NCBI RefSeq assembly: GCF_900116895.1
Contig: NZ_FPCF01000001.1
Span: 434,001 to 498,000, forward strand
Length of the DNA stretch: 64,000 bases
Reading direction: 5' to 3'
Source of the DNA: Pseudidiomarina donghaiensis
Lineage (GTDB): Bacteria > Pseudomonadota > Gammaproteobacteria > Enterobacterales > Alteromonadaceae
This document shows positions 32,716 through 41,800 of this stretch, piece after piece; position 1 is the stretch's first letter; every line of letters begins with the position of its first letter. The notes below the pieces were generated by a model. That model did not search any database and had not been told where the DNA came from. It worked only from the letters and a program-made list of their open reading frames with translations. The translations under genes and the position numbers were made by a program.

Positions 32716-33867
32716 ATGAGTAAATTTACCAAAATTTATTGGCGCTCTTCAGGTGTTCCGCTGTGGGGCCAAGTATTTTTAATTGCGCTGGCGTTGTTAG
32801 CTTTGGTGTTAGCCGAGAACCTGCGTCAACGTGACCCAGTGGTGGACAAAAACTACGCCACTATGGTCAACGCCGCCAAAATTATGCGCGAAGGCATGGA
32901 CGTATTGAAGCCATTGCGTGCCGCGCGAGCACCCATTAACCCCGAGTTTGATCCGCAGCGTTCGGGCTTAATCGGCTTAGAAAACTCGGTGGTCACCACC
33001 AACCAAGGTGGACGCGAGTCAAAACAAACCACGGTTAACCCAAATTGGGCGGCGGTGGCGGTAAAGCTGTTAGCCGAAGCTGGGGTTGAGGAAGGTGATT
33101 TAGTTGCGGTGACGGTTTCCGGCTCGTTTCCGGCCATGAACTTAGCCGTATATTCGGCGCTAGAAGCCATGGGCGCTGACGCTGTTATTATTGCCTCTGC
33201 GTCGTCGTCACAATGGGGCGCCAATGTGCCAGGCTTTACTTGGCTGGACATGGAGCGCGAGCTGCGCGCCGCTGGCGTCATTTCGATGAAGCCAATTTAT
33301 GCTTCGCTGGGCGGTATTGAAGACCGCGGTATTGGTATTGCTGACGAAGGTATTGATTCACTGCGTGGGTCAATTAACCGCGCTGGTATTACCATGATCG
33401 AGCCGGCGAATTATCAAGAAGCGGTGGCCGATCGTATTGCGATTTTCCGTGAATATTCGGCTGATCGTAGCTACAAAGCGTTCGTGAATGTGGGCGGTGG
33501 TGCAACGATTGTGGGCCCGCCAGGTATTGACGATATGTTTAAGTCGGGCCTGCAAAAAGACGCACCAGCGCGCGCGTTTGCGGTCGACACCGTGATGGGC
33601 TATTTCTTGCAAGAAGATATTCCAGGCGTGCACTTTATTGGCATTAAAAACTTGGCGAACCGCTATGGCTTGCCCATTGCGCCGGTAGAGCCAGTGCCCG
33701 TTGGCAACGGCGGCATTTATTCGGCCACCGTGTACAACCGCTGGCTGGCGCTTGCATTGGGCTTGGGCTTGTTTGGCATGACCTGGCTGATTGTACGCTC
33801 AGCGCGTATCACCAGTATTTTCAACCGCGCCGGCGCCCACGGCAACGTCACCAAACCCATGGTGTAG
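32716..33867 (+). CDS. pgsW: Poly-gamma-glutamate system protein PgsW
   Basis: The 383-residue membrane protein has one N-terminal (about 18-38) and one C-terminal (about 345-365) hydrophobic helix around a large soluble domain. That domain has glycine-rich motifs (VTVSGSFPAMNLAVYSAL, VNVGGGATIVGPPG). PgsW replaces PgsA in some Gram-negative PGA loci; the mechanism is unknown. It lies 30 nt after pgsC with an aaggaga site. The stop TAG is the first bases of a family 1 repeat (gtgTAGcccggcg). Confidence 0.85.
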   Translation: MSKFTKIYWRSSGVPLWGQVFLIALALLALVLAENLRQRDPVVDKNYATMVNAAKIMREGMDVLKPLRAARAPINPEFDPQRSGLIGLENSVVTTNQGGRESKQTTVNPNWAAVAVKLLAEAGVEEGDLVAVTVSGSFPAMNLAVYSALEAMGADAVIIASASSSQWGANVPGFTWLDMERELRAAGVISMKPIYASLGGIEDRGIGIADEGIDSLRGSINRAGITMIEPANYQEAVADRIAIFREYSADRSYKAFVNVGGGATIVGPPGIDDMFKSGLQKDAPARAFAVDTVMGYFLQEDIPGVHFIGIKNLANRYGLPIAPVEPVPVGNGGIYSATVYNRWLALALGLGLFGMTWLIVRSARITSIFNRAGAHGNVTKPMV

Positions 33868-34055
33868 CCCGGCGCTTTCCGTAAGGTAACGCCGGGACGT
33901 GCGTAGCCCGGCGTTATACGCCGGGTAACGCGAAGCGTTGTAAATGTATAAACCGTTGCAGTGTTGAAGTAAATGTATAAACCGTTGCGGTGTTGAAGAG
34001 AATAACGGGGCGTTGCCCCACCCGGCGCTTTCCGTAAGGTAACGCCGGGCTACGG
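33865..34055. repeat. Family 1 cluster between pgsW and porin gene
   Basis: It has two REP hairpins on the left, a tandem 29-bp direct repeat in the middle (33940-33968 and 33969-33997) and an inverted hairpin on the right ending cgccgggctac. The first TAG is the pgsW stop, and the right end is one base from the stop of the convergent porin gene. Confidence 0.9.
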
Positions 34056-34056
34056 T

Positions 34057-35250
34057 TTAGAAGCTGTACATGGCCATGAATTGTAGGCGAGTTAGGTCGC
34101 CGTCTTGGCCAGCTTCGTTTTCACGTTGTGCTAGCGAAACTTCGCCACCGAAGGTGAGTTTTTTGTCGACTGAGTGCATCAGGTTCACGCCAATGCGTTG
34201 GGTGAATTCTGTTGCCAACGAGCCTTCAAGGTTGTCTTTGTTGTCGGCCCAACCGCGGCTGTAAACAAAGTTAGAACGGGTAGTGTCGTTCCAGTGGTGG
34301 CGGTATGCAAAAGTAACACCGCTAACAGTTAGGGCTTCTAGGCTGTTGCTCGGGTCTACGTAGGCGCCGTTGAAAGTATTTAAGCCCATGTAACGGCCGA
34401 TACCTTTACCGGTGGTAAACGACGCGCGAATGTCGTTGCCGCCGTCAAAAGCGTATTTGGCACCGACGGTAATACCGTAACCTGCTGCAGTTTCGTCTGA
34501 GCCATTGCCGTCAATGTCATAGGCAAGCTGGCGGAAAAGGCCGGCCACGCTGTATGACAAGTTGCCCGTTGTGTTTTTCCACTTAGCGGTGAAGTCTGGC
34601 ATGATGCCTTCGCCGGTTGCTTGACGTGCGACAGCGCCGGTGCCTGGGTTGACAAGGCCAACGGTGGTTTCTGGGTTCTCAATGGAGACCGACCAGTTGC
34701 CGTCGGTGTAACGTACTTGCGGTTGACGCATAAACACCATGCCGTCGGTGGCGCCAACAAAGTCAACTGACTCTGGCAAAACACTCAAGTCTTGGAAGTT
34801 TGACCAGGCTTGGCCGATCATCCAGTTTTTGTAAGTTAAGTAAGCCTGACGTAAGCGTGGCGCGTACGAGTTAGAAATACGCTCGTCGCCGCTTGGTACG
34901 GTCAAAAAGTCCATTTCAATGCGGCCGCTAATGGCTTCGCCGTTTTCGAGCGTTTGTTTGACGTCGAAGAAGAAGCGCGATTGGCGGGCGTGGAAGTCGG
35001 TGACTTGGTCATCGCCTTGGCCACCCACTGGCGTTAAGCTTGGAATATAGAACTGACGGCCAATGTTGCGGTCAGTGCCATTACCGGCTGAGCCATCGCC
35101 ATAGTCTGAAATCATGGCATCGAGTTTGACATAGCCGCTAAATGACCATTCTGGGCCGTCGGCAGCTTGCGCGGTGGTGGTTACGCCGCCTGCTAAGCCG
35201 GTAAGTACTGCACTGGCAATTAGCGATTTGGTTAGGTTTTTATGCAACAT
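34057..35250 (-). CDS. DcaP-like outer-membrane porin
   Basis: The 397-residue beta-barrel has a signal peptide (SLIASAVLTGLAGGVTTTAQA). A DcaP-type N-terminus follows (SFSGYVKLDAMISDYGD, then RQFYIPSLTPVG and DFHARQSRFFFDVKQ). Many amphipathic strands lead to a C-terminal aromatic residue (MAMYSF), as required for barrel insertion. DcaP proteins take up dicarboxylates and peptides through the outer membrane. The start at 35250 is chosen for the AGGAG site just upstream and the clean signal; a Met 9 codons earlier is less likely. It is convergent with pgsW, the two ends being separated by family 1 repeats. Confidence 0.8.
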   Translation of the reverse strand: MLHKNLTKSLIASAVLTGLAGGVTTTAQAADGPEWSFSGYVKLDAMISDYGDGSAGNGTDRNIGRQFYIPSLTPVGGQGDDQVTDFHARQSRFFFDVKQTLENGEAISGRIEMDFLTVPSGDERISNSYAPRLRQAYLTYKNWMIGQAWSNFQDLSVLPESVDFVGATDGMVFMRQPQVRYTDGNWSVSIENPETTVGLVNPGTGAVARQATGEGIMPDFTAKWKNTTGNLSYSVAGLFRQLAYDIDGNGSDETAAGYGITVGAKYAFDGGNDIRASFTTGKGIGRYMGLNTFNGAYVDPSNSLEALTVSGVTFAYRHHWNDTTRSNFVYSRGWADNKDNLEGSLATEFTQRIGVNLMHSVDKKLTFGGEVSLAQRENEAGQDGDLTRLQFMAMYSF

Positions 35251-35340
35251 TGCTGTGCTCCTGTTTTGTAAGATCAAATACGATATTAGCTATTGGATAT
35301 TAGATATTAGCCGGGTGCCTTAGCGCGGCTTTATAGGTTA

Positions 35341-35453
35341 TTCGTTATTCGTGCACTTCGCTGTTGGTCCGCGCTGCGCGCTGTTCGGAAAAGCCAATCA
35401 CCAACAGTGAGGCGAAGCCGAACGCACGAACAACGAAGTGCACGAATAACGAA
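35341..35453. repeat. Family 3 MITE-like element, copy 1 upstream of acs
   Basis: Perfect 20-bp inverted ends (35341-35360 starting ttcgttattcg, and 35434-35453 ending cgaataacgaa) enclose a GC-rich centre with gtccgcgctgcgcgc. It contains no open reading frame. Confidence 0.88.
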
Positions 35454-35560
35454 GCACGTATGGTTTAAGCTTTTAACATGATGCGGTAATTATCAATCTA
35501 GACTATGGTCTAATGGCTTGATCGAGCTCAATATCTGAAGGTATACACAATTTAAAAATG

Positions 35561-35695
35561 CGTTATTCGTTATTCGTGCGCTTCGCTGTTGGTCCGCGCT
35601 GCGCGCTGTTCGCAAAACACCAATGACGAACAGTGAGGCGTAGCCGAACGGACGAACAGCGCGAAGCGCGCACGAACAACGAATAACGAATAACG
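35561..35695. repeat. Family 3 MITE-like element, copy 2 upstream of acs
   Basis: Perfect 16-bp terminal inverted repeats cgttattcgttattcg (35561-35576 and 35680-35695) bound 135 bp. The centre (gtccgcgctgcgcgctgtt) is shared with copy 1. It ends 14 nt before the acs ATG. Confidence 0.9.
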
Positions 35696-35709
35696 AAGTA
35701 GGAGGTTTT

Positions 35710-37653
35710 ATGCAGCACGAGACGTATAAAGTGCCGGCGGATGCCAAGGCGCGGGCACTGGTCAATAATGACAACTATTTAGCCATGTATGAGCAGAGCG
35801 TGAAAGACCCTGACGGGTTTTGGCGTGAGCATGGGCAGCGTATTAGCTGGTTTAGTCCGTTTAGCAAAGTGAAAGAGACGAGTTTTGCGCCGGGCGATGT
35901 GCGCATTAAGTGGTTTGAGGATGGTACCTTGAATGCGTGCTACAACTGTGTGGACCGTCATTTGGCGGAGCGCGGTGATAAAACGGCGATTATTTGGGAA
36001 GGTGACGACCCAAGTGTTAGTGATGAGATTAGTTATAAGCAGCTGCACCATGAGGTGTCGCGTTTTGCCAATGGTTTGAAGAAGTTGGGCGTGAAGAAGG
36101 GTGACCGCGTGGCGATTTATATGCCGATGGTGCCTGAAGCGGCTTACGCGATGTTGGCTTGTGCGCGTATTGGTGCGGTGCATACGGTTATTTTTGGTGG
36201 TTTTTCGCCGAACGCGATTGCTGATCGTGTGAATGACTGTGGCGTGAAGGTTGTGGTGACTGCCGACGAGGGTCGTCGTGGTGGTAAAACCACGCCATTG
36301 AAGGCTAACGTAGACGAAGCTTTGCGCAATGGTCGTTGCCCAAGTGTTGAGCATGTGGTGGTGGCTAAAGTAACGCATGGTGAAACCGAGTGGGACGACA
36401 GTCGCGACGTGGCGTGGGACCAATTGGTGAAAGATGTGCCAGCGGAGTGTCAGCCAGAGGTGATGAACGCGGAAGATCCGCTGTTTATTTTGTATACCTC
36501 GGGTTCAACCGGTAAGCCGAAGGGTGTGTTGCACACTACCGGTGGTTATATGGTGTGGGCGTCGATGACCCACGAGCTGGTGTTTGATTACCATGAAGAC
36601 GACGTGTACTGGTGTGCGGCCGATGTGGGCTGGATTACTGGTCATAGCTATATTGTTTATGGGCCGTTAGCGAACGGTGCGACCACGTTAATTTTTGAAG
36701 GCTTGCCAACCTATCCGGGCGTGGGCCGCATTGGTGAAGTGGTTGATAAGCACAGCGTGAATATTTTATACACCGCGCCAACAGCAATTCGTGCGTTGAT
36801 GGCGAAGGGCACTGCTGCTGCGGAAACCTCGACGCGTAAGTCATTGCGTACTTTGGGGTCAGTGGGCGAGCCAATTAACCCTGAAGCCTGGGAGTGGTAC
36901 TACAAAGTGATTGGCGAGAGCCGTTGCCCGATTGTAGACACGTGGTGGCAGACCGAAACGGGCGGCATTATGATTACGCCGTTGCCGGGTGCGACTGACT
37001 TGAAGCCGGGGTCGGCGACGCGGCCATTCTTTGGGGTGCAGCCGGCGTTAGTGGATGCCGACGGTAATGAGCTTGAGGGTGCGGTTGATGGCAACTTGGT
37101 GATTAAAGACTCGTGGCCGGGACAAGCGCGTACCTTGTGGGGTGACCATGAGCGGTTCGAGCAAACCTATTTCTCGGCGTATAAAAACTTATACTTCTCG
37201 GGCGACGGTGCGCGCCGCGACGAAGACGGCTATTTCTGGATTACTGGTCGAGTGGATGACGTATTGAACGTGTCGGGTCACCGTTTGGGTACCGCGGAAA
37301 TTGAGTCGGTGCTGGTTGAGCATCCGAAGATTTCTGAAGCCGCTGTGGTGGGGTATCCACACGATGTGAAGGGCCAGGGTATTTATGTGTATGTGTCGGC
37401 CATGGCGGGCACAGAAGTGTCTGATGAGTTGACCAAAGAGGTGCGCGATTGGGTGCGTAAAGAGTTGAGCCCCATTGCTACGCCTGACTTTATTCACTGG
37501 ACGCCTGATTTGCCAAAAACCCGTTCGGGCAAGATTATGCGCCGTATTCTGCGCAAAATTGCCGCCAATGAGTTCGAAAACTTAGGCGATACCTCTACGC
37601 TTGCCGATCCGTCTGTGGTAGATTCGTTAATCGAAAATCGACTGAATAAGTAG
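35710..37653 (+). CDS. acs: Acetyl-CoA synthetase
   Basis: The enzyme makes acetyl-CoA from acetate, ATP and CoA through acetyl-AMP. The 647-residue protein has the full Acs layout: [13 protein letters not shown] near the N-terminus, the P-loop [25 protein letters not shown] and [12 protein letters not shown]. The C-terminal [11 protein letters not shown] holds Lys608, the usual acetylation site that switches the enzyme off. The start follows a strong taggaggt site. It is probably activated by the CrbS/CrbR pair found downstream. The stop TAG is the start of a family 1 repeat (aagTAGcccggcg). Confidence 0.96.
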   Translation: MQHETYKVPADAKARALVNNDNYLAMYEQSVKDPDGFWREHGQRISWFSPFSKVKETSFAPGDVRIKWFEDGTLNACYNCVDRHLAERGDKTAIIWEGDDPSVSDEISYKQLHHEVSRFANGLKKLGVKKGDRVAIYMPMVPEAAYAMLACARIGAVHTVIFGGFSPNAIADRVNDCGVKVVVTADEGRRGGKTTPLKANVDEALRNGRCPSVEHVVVAKVTHGETEWDDSRDVAWDQLVKDVPAECQPEVMNAEDPLFILYTSGSTGKPKGVLHTTGGYMVWASMTHELVFDYHEDDVYWCAADVGWITGHSYIVYGPLANGATTLIFEGLPTYPGVGRIGEVVDKHSVNILYTAPTAIRALMAKGTAAAETSTRKSLRTLGSVGEPINPEAWEWYYKVIGESRCPIVDTWWQTETGGIMITPLPGATDLKPGSATRPFFGVQPALVDADGNELEGAVDGNLVIKDSWPGQARTLWGDHERFEQTYFSAYKNLYFSGDGARRDEDGYFWITGRVDDVLNVSGHRLGTAEIESVLVEHPKISEAAVVGYPHDVKGQGIYVYVSAMAGTEVSDELTKEVRDWVRKELSPIATPDFIHWTPDLPKTRSGKIMRRILRKIAANEFENLGDTSTLADPSVVDSLIENRLNK

Positions 37654-37913
37654 CCCGGCGCAAAGCAACGGGCTTGTAGCCCGGCGTTCTACGCCGGGTG
37701 ACGCGCAGAGTCGCGATTGTACGGGCATAGGCGGTGCCGAATGGAATAACCGTGCTACGCACGTCCCGGCGTGAAACGCCGGGGTACGGGCATAGGCGGT
37801 GCCGAATGGAATAACCGTGCTACGCACGTCCCGGCGTGAAACGCCGGGGTACGGGCATAGGCGGTGCCGAATGGAATAACCGTGCTGCGCACGTCCCGGC
37901 GTGAAACGCCGGG
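37651..37913. repeat. Family 1 cluster with three 65-bp tandem units
   Basis: The acs stop TAG starts the first hairpin, and a second (cccggcgttctacgccggg) follows. Three exact-period 65-bp units begin at 37719, 37784 and 37849 and contain cccggcgtgaaacgccgggg. They fill the acs-crbR gap up to 37 nt before the next ATG. Confidence 0.92.
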
Positions 37914-37950
37914 GTACGGGCGACGCGTACCGACGTGGAACGGATCGAAT

Positions 37951-38598
37951 ATGGCAAAATTTTTAATAGCAGATGATCATCCTTTGTTTCGTGAGGCGCT
38001 GCAGGGCGCTCTTGCGAACCATTATCCTGAATTAACGCTGCGTGAAGCGGGCGATTTAGACGCCACGCTGGCGGCGCTTAGCGAAGACGATGATCTTGAT
38101 TTGCTGCTGTTAGATTTGCACATGCCCGGCAGTGGTGACTTATACGGGTTAATTCGCATTCGCGAAGACTACCCGTTATTGCCGGTGGCCATTATTTCGG
38201 GTTCGGATGACCCTGCGGTTGTCGCCAAGTGCATTGGTTTTGGTGCGCTTGGCTTTATTCCGAAAAGCTTACCTTCGGCGCAAATTGCCGAGGCCATTGA
38301 TGTCATTTTGCAAGGTGACACTTGGGTGCCCGAAGCTATGCGTGGCAGGTTAGACAACTTAACCGACGAAGACCAAGAACTCGCCAAAAAAGTCGCTGAT
38401 TTAACCCCCCAACAATACCGTGTATTGTACTTGTTACACGAAGGCTTGTTAAATAAGCAAATTGCCTACCAATTAAGTATTACTGAAGCCACGGTGAAAG
38501 CCCACATTACTGCTATCTTCCGTAAACTTGGCGTATACAGCCGCACGCAGGCGGTGCTGCTTGCTGAGCGTTTACAGTTAGAAACCCCCGCGCCGTAA
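37951..38598 (+). CDS. crbR: LuxR/NarL-type response regulator, CrbR-like
   Basis: The 215-residue regulator has a receiver domain with acidic pair Asp8/Asp9, phospho-acceptor Asp55 in LLLLDLHMPG and the Lys of IPKSLP. A helix-turn-helix of the LuxR class follows at its end (LTPQQYRVLYLLHEGLLNKQIAYQL, then VKAHITAIFRKLG). It lies behind acs and in the same locus as a CrbS-like kinase. In Vibrio the CrbS/CrbR pair activates acs (the acetate switch), so the same role is proposed. The ATG at 37951 is chosen; the longer frame from 37864 is translated repeat DNA. Confidence 0.8.
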   Translation: MAKFLIADDHPLFREALQGALANHYPELTLREAGDLDATLAALSEDDDLDLLLLDLHMPGSGDLYGLIRIREDYPLLPVAIISGSDDPAVVAKCIGFGALGFIPKSLPSAQIAEAIDVILQGDTWVPEAMRGRLDNLTDEDQELAKKVADLTPQQYRVLYLLHEGLLNKQIAYQLSITEATVKAHITAIFRKLGVYSRTQAVLLAERLQLETPAP

Positions 38599-38830
38599 CG
38601 AATTAATTACAAAGGTGATTACAAACTGGTCAGATGTGAAGTTTGAGCGACCGGAAAACTTTTCAACTCGTTGTTTCCCATAGTTTTTTGCGAGTTAATT
38701 GCGCATGCCTTTGTGCGCTTTTATAAATTTTTTGCTGTTCAGTTAGATTTACGTTGATTGGTTGTTAAAAGTTGCGCCAATATTTGTTAAGGTATAGTTT
38801 CCTAAAACCAAGAAGGAAAAGGGAAGTATA

Positions 38831-41800
38831 ATGATAACAACAAGTAGTCGACTATCGACCATCGCCGTGGCTGTTGCCGCGGGACTTACCGGAATGACCG
38901 CTGTGGCGGCTCAACAACTGACTCCAGTTGAAGGTAAGCTTAAAGCGGTCGAGCAAGTGGCCGCTACGGTCAAGAACAAACAAGCAATCAAACAAGCCAA
39001 CCAACGTGCGCAACTTTCTCGTTACATTATTGAGTTCGATAATGCGCCTGTAGCGACCTATCGTGGTGGGTTGCCGGGTTTGGCTGCAACGTCTGCGCAA
39101 GCAACTGGAGCTAAGCAGCTTGATGTTAAAGCGCAGCCGGTTCAGTCATATAGCGCGTTTTTGCTAAACCAGCAACGCCAAACCTTGGGCGCAATTCAAC
39201 GTTCAGTGCCAGGCATTCAAACCGAACGCCAATTAACGTTGACCTTTAACGGGGCGATTGTGAATTACAATGGTGGCAGCTTGTCACCGGCCGAGTTCAA
39301 AAAGCGTTTGATGCAAATTGATGGCGTAAAAGCGGTTTATGAAGACGAGCTTTATTATGTCGATATGGACGCGTCAAATGATCTCATCAATGCGTCAGAA
39401 GCGTGGCAAGTGCTTGGCGGGCAAGCGTCTGCAGGTAGTGGCGTTAATGTTGCAGTTATTGACACCGGTATTGATTTTGCGCACCCGATGTTTACCGACA
39501 ACGGTCACGATGCACCGGACTTGGGTGTTACTGACGACTACTGTGCAACCAACGCCGGAGTTTGTAATGACAAACTGGCTGTGGCTCGTTATTTCCCTGC
39601 GCCAAGCAGCGTGCATCCAGACGAGTTTATGGACTCGCCAATGGATATGAATGGGCATGGTACTCACGTTGCAGGTACCTCGGTAGGTAACCCTGTGAGT
39701 GTTACTTACAACGGCATCGCATTGAATTTCTCAGGTGTTGCACCAGGTTCTAACTTGTTGGTTTATAAAGCCTTGTGGATGACGGCTGATGGTCGCGGCT
39801 CGGGCTTAACGTCAAGCTTGGCGTCGGCGCTTGAAGCCGCTGCAGCAGATGGTGCAGATGTCATCAACAATTCATGGGGCGGTGGCGCTGGTGGCTCACC
39901 ATCAAGCAGCCCTTATAAAAGCATCATGGAATCGTTGGATGAAATGGGCGTGGTCACTGTGACTTCGGCTGGTAACTCAGGCCCAGGTGCAACAACCGTG
40001 GGCTGCCCAGGCTGTATTGAAGAAACCATTACTGTTGCCAGCACCCAAACCGGTCGCGTATTTGCGAATGAAGTTGACGTTACCGGCTATGGCAACGCGC
40101 CAGCACGTTTAGGTAACGGCAACTTTGAATTAGTAGAACCTATTACTGCTGACTTATTACCTGCCGCGCAACTAGATGAAGCTAATATCGAGGCATGTAC
40201 AGCGTTTGAGGCTGGTGCATTTGACGGTAAAATTGCTTTGGTTTCACGCGGAACCTGTTCGTTTGAGCAAAAAGCTAATACTGTGCAGGCCGCTGGCGCG
40301 GTTGGTATGGTGCTTTATAACAACGAAGATGGCGTGATTATTATGAACATGGGGGCGGCGACCCTACCCGGTGTGTCTATTCTGCAAGCTGATGGCTTAG
40401 CTATCGAAGAAGCTTGGGAAGAAGGCATGCAGGCCACTATTCAGCCGAACTTTATTGAAAATGTGGCCGCCAATGTGGACATCATGTCGGACTTTAGTTC
40501 ACGTGGTCCGAACGGCGATCCGTCTATGCTTAAGCCGGAAATTGCAGCGCCAGGGTCTGATATTTTATCTGCAGCACCAGGTCAAGGCTTTGCCGAGATG
40601 AGTGGTACTTCAATGGCCGGCCCACATGTTGCAGGTGCGGCGGCGTTAGTTATTGCTAATAACGGTGATTTAGTTCCGCAGCAGGTTAAGTCTATTCTGA
40701 TGACCTCAGCAAATACCAATATCAAGAAGGAAGACGGCGAAACCGCCGCTGATGCCTTTGATATCGGTGCTGGCCGTTTAGATATGGCGACTGCGATGAA
40801 TACCGCACTCACCGTTGATGTGGCATCGTTTGCTAACCCGATTTGTATTAGCACCTGTAGTTTTGACCGCACAGTCACTAGCTTGGCAGATGAAGCAACC
40901 GAGTGGAATGCTTCGGTAAGCTTTGTTGACCCGAACATGAGTGCTGATTTCGCCAGCTCAATTTCAGTTGATGCGAACGGTAGCGCTGATTTGAGTGTAA
41001 CGATTGACGGTACATACGCGGCCGAGGGCTGGAATTTCGGTACCTTAACGTTAACTGAAGCAAGTGGTACTTATGCTGATGTGAAGATGCCAATTGCGGT
41101 TTACACTGCATTGTCTACGGATACCGGCGCATTAACCGGTGGCATTACCGAAGGTAGCGCAACCACCGGTGAAGACATGGTTACGAGCATTATTAACGCC
41201 ATGGGTTACACCGGCGAAGAAGTGACTTTAACCGCGCAATATCCGACTGATGAAGCCTTTGTGCTCGATGCAGATTCGGTCGCTGTGGTTGAAACCGGCA
41301 GCACCGCCACGAGCAGTGAATTTGACGCAGAAACCCGCAGCTTTACATGGGTGGGTACGCAAACTGACGTTCCAGGTGAAGTGACCATGACGGACGCAAG
41401 CGCAAGCTTCCCGTATGCGAATCTTAGCCTTGATGATTTGGCTGCATCAATTCCGGACTTTAGCTACGAGAGTGCTTGTGTTGAAGGCTGTGATGAAACG
41501 GTTTTATCATTAGATCTTAGCGCTGTTGATTACACGTGGGAGTTTGGTGGCGAAGCCTATACCGATATTCACATGTGGGAAAACGGTGTGGTTGAATTTG
41601 GTCCAGGCGGCGCGTTATATACTTTTATAACGCAAGATTTGCCGAATCCATCTGATCCTAATGGTATTGTTGCTGCATTCTGGAATGATTTCGAAATCTT
41701 TGCTGAAGATGGCGAAATGCGCTATGCGCTGGTCGGTGACGAAACGTCAACCTACTTGATTCTTGAGTGGTTCCAAGTACGTGAATGGAATGACCCAACA

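Larger units (their letters stand above)
35251..35709. other. 459-nt intergenic region with two family 3 elements
   Basis: This space between the divergent porin and acs genes holds two family 3 elements (listed separately). A short AT-rich stretch between them (about 35465-35560) probably contains promoter elements. The acs ribosome site (taggaggt) is at its right end. No further gene seen. Confidence 0.6.

Noticed and set aside
37719-37913. Three 65-bp units that might be a CRISPR or a protein-coding repeat
   Set aside because: There are no unique spacers, and the open frame through the units is a by-product. The regulator has its proper start at 37951.
37864-37950. Longer N-terminus for the response regulator
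   Set aside because: It is translated family 1 repeat DNA, and the receiver domain begins directly at the ATG at 37951.
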